From NCBI RefSeq assembly GCF_000003815.2, contig NC_049995.1, positions 9,160,853 to 9,223,065 on the forward strand: a stretch of DNA of 62,213 nucleotides, written 5' to 3'. Below the pieces are notes generated by a model. The model was not told where the DNA came from. It saw nothing but the letters and a program-made list of their open reading frames with translations, and made no database searches. Position numbers and translations under genes: made by a program. Below, in pieces: positions 53,377-62,213 of the stretch; within the stretch, counting starts at the first letter, position 1; each line of letters begins with the position of its first letter. The stretch is from Branchiostoma floridae. Its lineage: Eukaryota; Chordata; Leptocardii; Amphioxiformes; Branchiostomatidae.

Positions 53377-53640
53377 GCTGCTATTGAGTTGACTACTGAA
53401 TAGCCCGTTTGAGAAAAATAGTGAATAGCATCGCACGCGTTTTTGCCTAACTTTGTACTTTTTCGGCCCGAATGTGTCTTGTAGTGCTATTTGATTGACC
53501 ACTGAATAGCCCTTTAGAGAAGACGTTTGTTTCGTAAACGTTTCCTGCTAAGCTTTATTTTAAGCTTTTTTTGCGGACTGGAATCGACATCGGCGACTGA
53601 AGATATTCGAGGGGTGATTTCGCTGCACGTTGTGGGGGAA
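53377..53640 (+). promoter_or_regulatory. Likely promoter and 5' UTR of the MAM gene, with a 110-bp duplication
   Basis: Two diverged tandem units share 'gactactgaatagccc', 'tttgccta.ctttgta' and similar blocks (from 53377 and 53487). GC content rises toward the start codon at 53653. No clear TATA box. Confidence 0.4.
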
Positions 53641-53652
53641 GTTCCTCGTACG

Positions 53653-53737
53653 ATGCCGTGGACCGGGAGGCCCTGGGCGGTCCTGGCGGGCCTGCTGCTG
53701 CTGGCGACCGTAGCTTTGTCTCAGCGATGCCCGGCAG
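53653..53737 (+). CDS. MAM gene, exon 1: signal peptide
   Basis: Codes 28 residues plus one base (phase 1). There is a short basic start, a leucine/alanine-rich core and a likely cleavage after ALS or nearby, before QRCPAG. Donor GTAAGA. An upstream in-frame ATG at 53527 gives a longer N-terminus without signal-peptide character, so 53653 is preferred. Confidence 0.85.
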
Positions 53738-56700
53738 GTAAGATAGAAGTTTTCTATTGAAAGATGCTTTTGTTACCGGGCCACATTTCCAAACCGGGCC
53801 CGGTCGGGCATTTTTTCGGGAACGAAAAGTACAATATACCGTACGTGTACATGTAAAATACAACAAAATAGAGAATTAGAACATGGAAAAAATGGTCATG
53901 AGCATAATTTGTGTATATTCTTTGATAACCATTTTTAGTTTTCGTAAACATCCCGACGGGGCCCCGGTTTGGAAATGTGACTAGCATAATCTGATATCCA
54001 GTCTACCGTGGGTTGGCCTTGCTCTCTTCGGGACAAAAGGCGATTTTCGCCGCCCGCGGGTTAACTTTGGCACCCGGTAGTAATTTGACTGGGTAGGAGT
54101 TAATAATCATGCCACGATAGTCCATACCAAGTTGCCAAAAATTTATAGTAGCCAGCGTATTCAGTCTGGTAGAGCCGAGTCTGAAAGTTGAAGTTGTCCA
54201 GAAATATGGCTGAGAAACAATGTTGAGTTATCTAAAAGAGTGGCGCCCGGAAGGCGGAATTGAACCGCTCCGACGCTAGTCGGCTACAGGTTTGAAGCCT
54301 GCACCCCGGACCACCGAGGTTCATCTGGACAACAAACTTCTATTCACGTCATGAATATATACCCCACAAAATATTGTAACATTTTGTTTGTGGTGCAGAC
54401 TGCAAATAACATTGATCTAGTAAAATATTTGTTGTTACTTCTTGGGGACTTCATATTTCAAATAGGGGCACTTTAATGATATTTCCCTATGAAACACCAA
54501 TTTCATGTTGACATGTAGCTTCTAATTTCACAAAAATGAGTGGAAAAGTTCGGCTACTTCAAACGGTATTAACATAATTCATGCGTGATTTGCGGATTTC
54601 AAAAGCAAAAAAACTGAAGCAAATGGAAGTCGAGATACACATACTCGAGGGAGCCATGGCATCCGGAGAAAATTTTTATCATACGTTCTTAAGAATGGTA
54701 TGGTATTCTAGATAGTAATGTAGCGCAACCCAATATCGTCCCGTTTGTAAGTAAGTTTGTAACATACGTTATGTTTGAAAAGCGTGGACAAAGCTAGAGC
54801 CAATTGTCTTGCCCATGGGAAGAAATTTGATCTCTTCCACAATGCGAACGTCTTGCAATACCGTGCTGCAGACACAGTGGATATCTTTGATACTACGTTC
54901 CATTTTTATGCCCACAATGTACATGTGGCATTTCAGGTAATTCCCCTGTAGTCCTGTGTTAAGAAGTGTGGGAGGGACCAATGGCGGCCAGAGTAAACTT
55001 TGCATTATGCGTTCCTAAAATGGAACATTCTACATATATAGTGATGTAGCGCTACCCAATATACTAGTCCTGTTGGTTCAAAACGTAATTTAACTTGAAA
55101 AGCGAGGACAAAGCTAGAGCTAGATGTCTTAAGCTTACCCATGCCACGTGAAGAAATGTTAGGTCTTCCACAATGAACAATGCATGGCCTTGCCTGTACG
55201 AGCGTGCATTTATACCGAGGTCTGTGGTGAAGAATTGTCCAAGGTTGACCTATTGTCTTTTACTTGATCCTTTCTGATTCTAGTACTGTCCACCTCAAAG
55301 ACATAGACTCAGCAAATTTTCCCCATAAGTGTTCAAAGTACTCTGCAAATCAACAGCGGTAAAAGACAATTTGTAGCGATGGTGCGATTTAAAAAAGAAT
55401 AGAACGAAATATGTACTAGTGTCGAATTCTGTATATCAAGCCATGCTGATATGATAAGATATGACATGATATGCACAGGGAAGTTTTTGTTACGAGTAAG
55501 TCGAGTTTGTTGTCTGTTTTTTTTTTTTGCTGGGGACAGGCAAATAGGGATCTTAGTTAAGTTATTCTTCATTTCTTTAGAGAATGGATTTTTGAATGAG
55601 ACACAAATGAAGTTGGACAACATTGGGTAGCGAAGACTACTAGGTTATATTCTCACATATTGGCCAGACGTATTTTACACGAATGACTAAACATCGTTCA
55701 AAATTACTGTGGTGTAGACAACGCTTTTGCAACTTTACAAAGCTCGGTAAAAAATTCCATTTAGCAGTATATTATTAGTTTTTATGAAAACTAGTTAAAA
55801 GAAACTATTGACATGATGTCAAAATTTCTGTAGACGTAAAAAAAAAATATTGCCAGGGAATATGAAATTTTACTGTAACGCATTGTAGAAAAAGATGAGA
55901 CAGCGAAAACGGTGGGGAGGGGCGTACAAAGGGAGTAATGATGTGTAGATTATTGGACGAATTGATGGTCACACGGAGTCTAGGTTACTGTAGCTACCAG
56001 AAAGATACACATAAAAGCGGTCTAAATATTTTATAAGGGCGGTCACCTTTCTATTGTATCACGTATGAGCAATTGTTTACGACGTACTTACCACACCTGT
56101 AATTAAGGTATGGGGCAACAGGTATGACAATGACGGTACGAACGTTCAACAGGTGTGCGGGTATTCAAATGTGTGCCGTTTACCGTGCTACGTGGCAACG
56201 GTAAAATAAACCACACCTTGAAGTTTGTTGTCAACCCAACCGTGGATAAGTGCGCTATCTGAAAAGCATTAGCTCATACGCGAAACCTTTGACGAAATGT
56301 ATATTATACGCGGTCGTTTACGTCTGTATATGGATTTCAAATGCTGCGTTGGAAAATACATCGTATGCTGCAGACGAAATTCCGATGCAACGGTGACCAA
56401 ACAAACAAACGTTGAAGAGAAACCACGATGAATGATATGCCTTTGTAATTGAAAGACAAAAAGTACAGTACATGCCTGATAACATATTGCAAATGAGGTA
56501 AACTGTCGGTCAATAGTCTTCTAGTTATTGTTGATAGTTACGTTGACTAGTTATTGTTGATAGTTGACTAGTTATTTTTGATGGTAGGCTTTGACTTTAT
56601 TGAGAAGTACAAACAAATGCAGTCAGACGGATTGCCCAGAGCCCCCAGGGAGTTGTGGGACAGTGCTTCAAAAGTGCAACGTCATTGCATTCTCGGGATC

Positions 56701-59700
56701 ATTAGCATATCACAAACGCCATCTAGCGGAACAAAAAATCATACCAGCTCCTAGATGTCAATAGGTATGAACAGTACGGCCCCAGTTTTTTCTGTTGCTT
56801 GCTCTCCACTTTTTGTTCAAACCTTATTGTATATCAATGCACCACGTTTTTATTTTCTTTTACCTCCTCTTGAAATGTTTTATACAGTATATGATGACAC
56901 TTATGTCGCCAATTACTCTTTATATGTGCTGAGGCCGTATTCTATATTATGGCTCTACTCCTTTGCACTGTTGTCGCATTTTCTGTTAACACTGTCCTTG
57001 GTCCTAAACGCACCGTTGTGGTAAACGATGTTCAAATGCATGTTTTTATCCTACATTAAGGTATTTCGGTTGGCTAAATTGGCATTTTGACCTTCCACTG
57101 TTTTCTTATGAATGAATTAAGAAAGAATGGAGCCGTAAGGAATGTTGATAGATGGGCATTCAAGAATTCTAAATCTGATTTTTGGGAGGCCAAATTGATG
57201 ACGTCATCATTTTTATTGCCCCTAATATATTATTTTTTTCTATGACAAAATACAGCACTATGGTACATACCACTGCAATGAAACTTCGTTTTTCGTTGCA
57301 TAATGATGAAAGCTACAAACGCACGGTTGCGCAAATTGATATCTACTAATGATCTGTAGTAATTAGAAAATGTCTGTTTTCATCTAATTAAAAACAATTA
57401 ATTCTTTATAACTACAGATTGTTAGTAGATATCAGTTTGCGCAACAGTGCGTTTGTAGCCTTCATCATTATGCACATGAAAAACATAGTTTAATTGCAGT
57501 GGTATGTACCAAGGTGCTGTATTTTGTCATAGAAAAAATTATATTAGGGACAATAAAACCTGATGACGTTATCAATTTGGCCCCCCAAAATCTGATTTAG
57601 AATTCTTGTATGACCATCTTTCAATATTCGTTACGGCTTAAATCTTTCTTAATTCATTAATGAGAGCAATGGAAGGTCAAAATGCCAATTTAGCAAACCG
57701 AAATACCTTACTGGCAGGGAAGACAGAGAGATCCCCCTTCTATGGCCTTTATTCTTTGCACTATTGCCGCCCTTTCTCCCCTCAGTGCTGAATTAATTGT
57801 TGAGGTGAATGACCTTCGTTCCCATTTATATCCTACAGTTCGTACTGGCGGTAAAGGAGAGGAACAATCGGTCCTATGGCCCCTAGTCTTCGCGCATAGT
57901 TTTTGCCCTCTCTGCTGACACTGTGTTATTGGTGCTGACGGCACTGTTATAGTATATCATGTCTAAATCCTCGTTAATACCCTTTGGTCCTTACTTACGA
58001 CAAGGGCAGTGAAAGACGGGTTTTATGATTCTACTTTATCGGCGATTGTTGCACCTTTCTGCTAACACTATTGTTGCACTGTTACAGTAATGTAATAGTT
58101 AAACATCCGTTCCCGTTTACATCGTATGGGTGGTAAAGATGGGGAAAAGACCGTTCGTATTCTTTGCAATGTGGGTACCCTTTCTGCTAACACTGTCCTT
58201 AGTGCTGAATACATTGTTGTGATAGAATATGTTTAAGTATTCGTGTCCATGTATTTCTACAGTCAATACTGGCGGTACGGACAGAGAAACGCCAGTCCTA
58301 TGGCCCTTTTACTTTGCACTATTGTTATCCTTTCAATGCTGTCCTTGGTGCTGAATTCATTGTCGTGATGACAAATGTTAAACATTAGTTTCTGTGTATT
58401 CTTACAGTCCGTACCGGCGGTAAAGATGCAGAACGGCCGGTCCTACAGGACGGTTTGGGGATGACTGTTCGGGGCAGCGCCGCAGACACCATAGACGGCG
58501 TGCAGGAGACGTGCTGGGCGGTGGAGGAAAGACCATTCCATGCCGAGTACGCTTTCCCTCACGCACTGGCTATCACTCGTGTGGGGATCCGGACTTGTCA
58601 GTGGGATAGTGAAGGTAATGTAACGTTAACATTTTGTTTTTCTTCGTACCGTTCATGTGTCCGTGATTGTACCTTCACCCCCGCGCGTGTTTGTGTATGA
58701 ACGTGATTGTATTGTGTTTGTGTGTGTGCGCGCGCGTGCGCGCGCGCGTTCGAGTATTCTGTGGTGTTAAAACACATTCCTGTGTTGCCGAGTCATATGT
58801 CTAAAAGTGTACACTTTTCTTAAAATGTTTCTTGTAGAAACATGCAGTGTGTAGCCATCTGTTATATAAGAAACACAAAACATAGTATTATACAAAAATG
58901 GCCTTTTAATGTTTGGTTTGATTTGGTTTATTAAGAGCTCCATTTGCGATACATCACTTTTGTCCCTGTAGTCCAGATCAAAATAATACAAATTATAACA
59001 ACAGAAATTCAATATATGTGTACGATATTAAGATGCAAGGCTCCTTATCTTTCATAGAGGTTTCAGATCGTCAAATGCTGCTTTTATGATACATTTCCTT
59101 TCGCGTGGATGATCTAAATGTTCAATAGCAACTAATTATCTTTCAGCTGTTTTATCTTGTACTTAATCTATAATTGTCTTCGTTTTACTTTTGTCATCAG
59201 GTTCTACTAGTACCTCGGTGACGGTCCTATCTAAGCAGGACCCGGGTGCTGATTGGTCCGGCGCCGGTCACGTGGTGGTCACCTCGAGTGAAGATGTGGC
59301 GTATCACCTCTGGAGTATCCGGTCACGTGGTCGCTTCTGGAAGATTCTGGGATCTTCAGCGATCTGCATCTGCGAAGTCACGTTTGAGACAACCAAGGGT
59401 AAGTTCACATTCTTAGACTAGTTTATGATATGTATAAAAATATCAATATATAGACAGGAAACATTTCAAGCAAATCACATTTGCCAGCTAATACAAATTA
59501 TCTACCTTCACATACTATGCAAACTCTAACTACAGCTCTGTTTCTTCCTACTCTAACCCATTCATATTTATGGTAAGCAACCACTACAATTCTGTCCTGC
59601 CACTTGCTACATAGTGTATACATGTAATCGGACACCACATGGTCTCCGCTACATTAATGGTAACCATGGTGACAGCCGTCTTGTCCAGGTCATTGACCGT

Positions 59701-62083
59701 ATCTGCTTGGACCGGAAGAAGTGGGATCATAAGTGTTGTCGATCTACAACTTATGACATTTGATGTTTACAATTTATAAGACAAACATTTCTTGTTACAG
59801 AAACGCCCTGCAGCTGTAACTTTGAAGGGGCCGATCTTTGCGGATACACCCAGAGCCAGGATGACGATTTTGACTGGACGCACCAATACGGTCCGACGCC
59901 ATCCTTGTACACAGGGCCACCTAGCGATCACACCTATACTGCACCTGACAAAGGTAACAGAGGGATCCGGATTTAAAAAGGAAAGATCGGTGCATATACC
60001 GAAACTGTTCTTCTAAATCTTGAAGTTTTTTCTCAAAATTAAATGTTGTATTTTCCTTTATAAAAAGGACGATACATCTACACGGAGGCGTCCCTTCCGA
60101 GGAGGGAGCAAGAGAGAGCCAGGCTGACGTCACCACAGTGCCCTGCAGCGCCGCCTAGCGGCGATCTGTGTTTGGAGTTCCACTACCACATGTACGGCGA
60201 TGATTTGGGAAGACTCAATGTCTACGTCTATACTGAACAAGTACGTTTTTGATATACAAACAGAAATTATTACTCATTTAGCATAAATCATGTGTTTAGC
60301 CGATGATGAAAAAGTGACCTTCTTATACATCATCACCATCATCATCGTTCGGCTGCAGCGCAGGCGACTGCAAGCCTTCTCCAGTTCCGCCTATCAGCAG
60401 CGAGCTGGAGAAGCTGCCTGGGGGTGATCTGGCCGTGATGGTCTCCCATTAGCCGCTGGACTTATACACTTATACACTTATACACTACCTGAATAAGCCG
60501 GTTCAAGGTTTGAAATATTCATGCCCAGTGTAATGCATTGTGGGTAATATGTCAAAGTTGAAGGCCCTGACACATAAAGAAACACGCCTGGGCATGTTTT
60601 TAGCAAGGTCTATAAAATGACTGTCTACTGTTAGGACCCATCACATTTGACCTTGCACATACACAGCTTAACAGTGAAACTACATTCAATTGAAAACACA
60701 AATTTATCCATATTAATTATGACATTGCTGTTATTATGCTTAGTTGTTACTCATCTTTTGAATGTGTTAAATTTTGAAGTATATGAATCTGGGTTAATTT
60801 TTCAGTTTCAGCACATTGACGACTCACGATGACAAAATGTATTTCTTCAAGGTCACACGGCATCCGACATGGACGATGAGCGGCAACCAATCAGACGTCT
60901 GGAACATTGCCCGCATCCCGCTGACCTTTGACCGGCCGTTCTATGTGGAGTTCGAAGCTGTGATTTCATAGAGGACCGGAGGGTGATATCGCCNNNNNNN
61001 NNNNNNNNNNNNNNNNNNNNNNNNNNNNNNNNNNNNNNNNNNNNNNNNNNNNNNNNNNNNNNNNNNNNNNNNNNNNNNNNNNNNNNNNNNNNNNNNNNNN
61101 NNNNNNNNNNNNNNNNNNNNNNNNNNNNNNNNNNNNNNNNNNNNNNNNNNNNNNNNNNNNNNNNNNNNNNNNNNNNNNNNNNNNNNNNNNNNNNNNNNNN
61201 NNNNNNNNNNNNNNNNNNNNNNNNNNNNNNNNNNNNNNNNNNNNNNNNNNNNNNNNNNNNNNNNNNNNNNNNNNNNNNNNNNNNNNNNNNNNNNNNNNNN
61301 NNNNNNNNNNNNNNNNNNNNNNNNNNNNNNNNNNNNNNNNNNNNNNNTGGAGGACCGAAGGGTGATATCGCCATTGATGACGTCACTCTGAGGGGAGGAA
61401 GCTGTAATGGCCAAGGTCAGTCAAAATTACTCATTATTTCAATTTTACAATTTCTTAAGTACCAATGATTACGTTGACTACGTTTACTGTAAATGCATTT
61501 AAGTTCGCGGGAATTTAATTTCGCGGAAGCGGGAAAAGAACTGTTCGCGGTGGTTTTTAAGGTAGCACCCTGCACTGTAGGCTCTTACTGTCATAGAAAA
61601 ATTTTCACGGTGGTTTTAAGTTCGCGGTAAATTGCCAACGCGAAAACCGCGAACATAAAACCACCGCGATTATTTCTGCATTTACAGAATCATTATTTTA
61701 TTATGAACTTTAGAAGATATTTTCAGTAGCCTAGGCATTAGGAAAATAGATTAACGGTTTGTTGTCTTTTGTAATATTTAGGACTGTCACATCCTCAATG
61801 GATCCCAGTTAGCAACACTTGGGACATAACGCCTGGATCTAAGACTTTTGACGAAAACTTCGAAACCTTCAGCAACTCACCCATTCCTCAAGATGAAGAT
61901 GGCACCTGGTACTTGATCTTCGACCTGCAACAGCGTCACGTTGTGACAAAAGTTGGTATTGCAAGCTATGGTGACGTCATTCACGATGCTTCGTGGGTTA
62001 CCATTCAGTTTTCCAACAGGAGGTCTGGCGACTGGGATGATATCGAAACATGGATGGCTGAACAAGCTACGTTTGAAATGCAG
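53653..62083 (+). CDS. Secreted MAM and discoidin-like domain protein, 5' part (partial)
   Basis: An extracellular protein; MAM and discoidin-like (F5/8C-type) modules mediate adhesion or ligand binding. Exons: 53653-53737, 58408-58614, 59201-59398, 59801-59953, 60068-60240, 60852 to the gap, gap to 61415, and 61782-62083. Phases match at every junction I could test (1,1,1,1,0 and 1,0). The start codon precedes a typical signal peptide ([20 protein letters not shown], then ALS). Order: signal peptide, discoidin-like module (exons 2-3), MAM (exons 4-6), second discoidin-like module (exon 7). The gene continues past the window, so the presence of a membrane anchor is unknown. I cannot name an ortholog. 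An in-frame stop beside the gap is discussed separately. Confidence 0.85.
54244..54330 (-). tRNA. Selenocysteine tRNA (anticodon UCA)
   Basis: An 87-nt minus-strand gene, the length of animal tRNA-Sec. The anticodon arm is gcaggcttcaaacctgt (loop cttcaaa, anticodon TCA). The extra arm ccgac-tagc-gtcgg pairs fully, and the T arm is gcgg-ttcaatt-ccgc. The long acceptor has one U-G pair (2-71) and one A-C mismatch (5-68). The bases CCA follow at 54243-54241 and an oligo-T terminator at 54237-54234. Upstream, a TATA box lies at -31 to -24 and a PSE-like element at -66 to -51, as in vertebrate tRNA-Sec genes. It inserts Sec at UGA codons. Confidence 0.93.
54354..54361 (-). promoter_or_regulatory. 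TATA box of the tRNA-Sec gene
   Basis: Reads tatatatt on the minus strand, 24-31 bp upstream of the tRNA 5' end. That is the normal place for a type 3 Pol III promoter. Confidence 0.75.
54381..54396 (-). promoter_or_regulatory. PSE-like element of the tRNA-Sec gene
   Basis: Reads gcaccacaaacaaaat on the minus strand at -66 to -51. It resembles the vertebrate proximal sequence element (CACC...AAA core). An octamer-like atttgca lies next to it at -77 to -71. Confidence 0.55.
54683..55245. repeat. Tandem duplication, about 330-bp units
   Basis: Two units share gtaatgtagcgcaaccca / gtgatgtagcgctaccca, 'cttgaaaagcg.ggacaaagc', 'gaagaaat.t' and tcttccacaatg. Confidence 0.8.
56940..58430. repeat. 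Tandem array over the exon 2 acceptor of the MAM gene
   Basis: About five to six diverged units of 110-250 bp contain 'ttctgctaacactgtcctt', 'gtgctgaatacattgttgtg' and 'tatttctacag', followed by copies of the exon start (cgtactggcggtaaag). Pseudo-acceptors lie at 57838 and 58262; the real one is at 58407. The array is split by the element at 57059-57708. Confidence 0.88.
57059..57708. mobile_element. 650-bp foldback element with TA target
   Basis: The ends aggtatttcggttggctaaa and the near reverse complement (tttagcaaaccgaaatacct) are flanked by TA on both sides. The inverted repeat continues nearly to the centre (gatatctacta... / ...tagtagatatc), giving arms of about 310 bp. No coding. Confidence 0.92.
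58408..59398 (+). CDS. MAM gene, exons 2-3: discoidin-like module
   Basis: Exon 2 (58408-58614) and exon 3 (59201-59398), both phase 1 in and out, so they can be shuffled as a unit. The segment includes [50 protein letters not shown] and, at the end, [18 protein letters not shown]. The pattern (loss of order, then a 'xITxVxI' strand, 'VxVLxSxDGxxW' and a C-terminal 'IxEVxF') is that of F5/8 type C or related galactose-binding-like folds. The assignment is by pattern and is weaker than for MAM. Confidence 0.65.
59500..59730. repeat. Interspersed repeat shared with 9061-9240
   Basis: In intron 3. See the entry at 9061. Confidence 0.6.
59801..60993 (+). CDS. MAM gene, exons 4-6: MAM domain (to the gap)
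   Basis: Exon 4 (59801-59953) begins the domain: [39 protein letters not shown]. Exon 5 (60068-60240) has [20 protein letters not shown], then [20 protein letters not shown]. Exon 6 (60852 on) has [19 protein letters not shown] and [10 protein letters not shown], followed by an in-frame TAG and the gap. After the gap (61348-61415) the domain ends with [18 protein letters not shown]. All MAM hallmarks are present: NFE-x4-C-x(W/Y), [20 protein letters not shown] and the conserved cysteines. Confidence 0.9.
60994..61347. other. Assembly gap (354 N) inside a MAM exon
   Basis: The two edges carry the same sequence (gaggaccg[ga]agggtgatat), which suggests that the gap joins overlapping or allelic contigs. 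Confidence 0.97.
61348..61415 (+). CDS. MAM gene, 3' end of the MAM exon
   Basis: Encodes [20 protein letters not shown] then GQ and leaves phase 1 at GTCAGT. This is the last strand of the MAM domain with its final cysteine. Confidence 0.85.
61490..61690. mobile_element. Short MITE with tactgtaaatgcatttaag ends
   Basis: Left tactgtaaatgcatttaagt and right 'tttctgcatttacaga' form an inverted pair. The inside has 'ttcgcgg' and 'ccgcgaa' copies. Related sequence lies at 35420-35515. Confidence 0.7.
61782..62083 (+). CDS. MAM gene, exon 7: second discoidin-like module (start)
   Basis: Phase 1 in, phase 0 out (CAG|GTACGT). It encodes [20 protein letters not shown], then [20 protein letters not shown] and [20 protein letters not shown]. 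The 'xxFDLxxxxxVTKVGI' and 'VTIQFSNxRSGDWDD' pattern resembles F5/8C-type domains and the module in exons 2-3. The rest lies beyond the window. Confidence 0.7.
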
Positions 62084-62213
62084 GTACGTCTACAGTGCGC
62101 CTTTGTTTCAATGAACGTTACGGTTACTGCAAAGGTATAATAAAGTGTGCCAAAACTTTATGAAATATTCTGATCGAACTATTTTTGCTTCTTCTTACGA
62201 CTCAGTCGGTGCG

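Larger units (their letters stand above)
53738..58407. other. Intron 1 of the MAM gene (4.7 kb)
   Basis: Holds an antisense tRNA-Sec gene, a 320-bp tandem duplication (54683-55245), a 650-bp foldback element and the exon 2 boundary array. The stretch 55250-56930 shows nothing recognisable apart from ttgatagttgactagttatt repeats near 56530. Confidence 0.7.

Noticed and set aside
56755-57024. 89-codon hydrophobic open frame as a membrane protein gene
   Set aside because: It overlaps the tandem array and the MAM intron, has no signal of splicing, and its hydrophobicity reflects T-rich sequence.

Overview
This is animal nuclear DNA: long intron-rich genes with GT-AG splice sites, Pol III tRNA genes with internal promoters, dense transposon remnants, microsatellites and four runs of N that mark scaffold gaps. 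The protein families (a DIDO1/PHF3-type regulator, and a secreted protein with MAM and discoidin-like domains) and the repeat character suggest an invertebrate deuterostome. A cephalochordate (Branchiostoma) is my best guess, but it is an inference and not proven by the sequence. I see no prokaryotic features and no CRISPR array.

Layout. From 1 to 18.3 kb there is no convincing protein-coding gene. The region holds microsatellites, tandem arrays, three copies of one inverted-repeat MITE, foldback elements, tRNA-derived SINEs, LINE and Penelope-like remnants, and two identical tRNA-Gln(CUG) genes. A possible orphan CCAAT promoter with a small two-exon transcript lies at 10.7-13.1 kb. From about 18.4 to 52 kb lies one large plus-strand gene. 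I could assemble it as 25 coding exons with every splice phase matching and a total of 2283 codons plus stop. The product is a homologue of the DIDO1/PHF3/SPOCD1 family: an acidic N-terminal motif, a long lysine/glutamate-rich region with basic motifs, a PHD finger, a DIDO-like cysteine cluster, a TFIIS central-like domain, a SPOC domain, and a C-terminal tail rich in Arg-Asp. Its introns carry hAT-type and TA-target MITEs, SINEs, a RecQ-like helicase remnant and satellite DNA.

From 53.65 kb to the window end lies the 5' part of a second plus-strand gene. It encodes a signal peptide, a discoidin-like module, a MAM domain interrupted by a scaffold gap, and the start of a second discoidin-like module. 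Its roughly 4.7-kb first intron contains, on the opposite strand, a selenocysteine tRNA gene with a TATA box and a PSE-like element at the spacing expected of a type 3 Pol III promoter.

The most unusual pattern is that four splice junctions in the two genes (exon 8 3' end, exon 10 5' end and exon 21 3' end of the DIDO-like gene, and exon 2 5' end of the MAM gene) sit inside small tandem duplications that copy exon edge plus splice site into the intron. The two genes encode unrelated proteins, one nuclear and one secreted, and I see no functional link between them.
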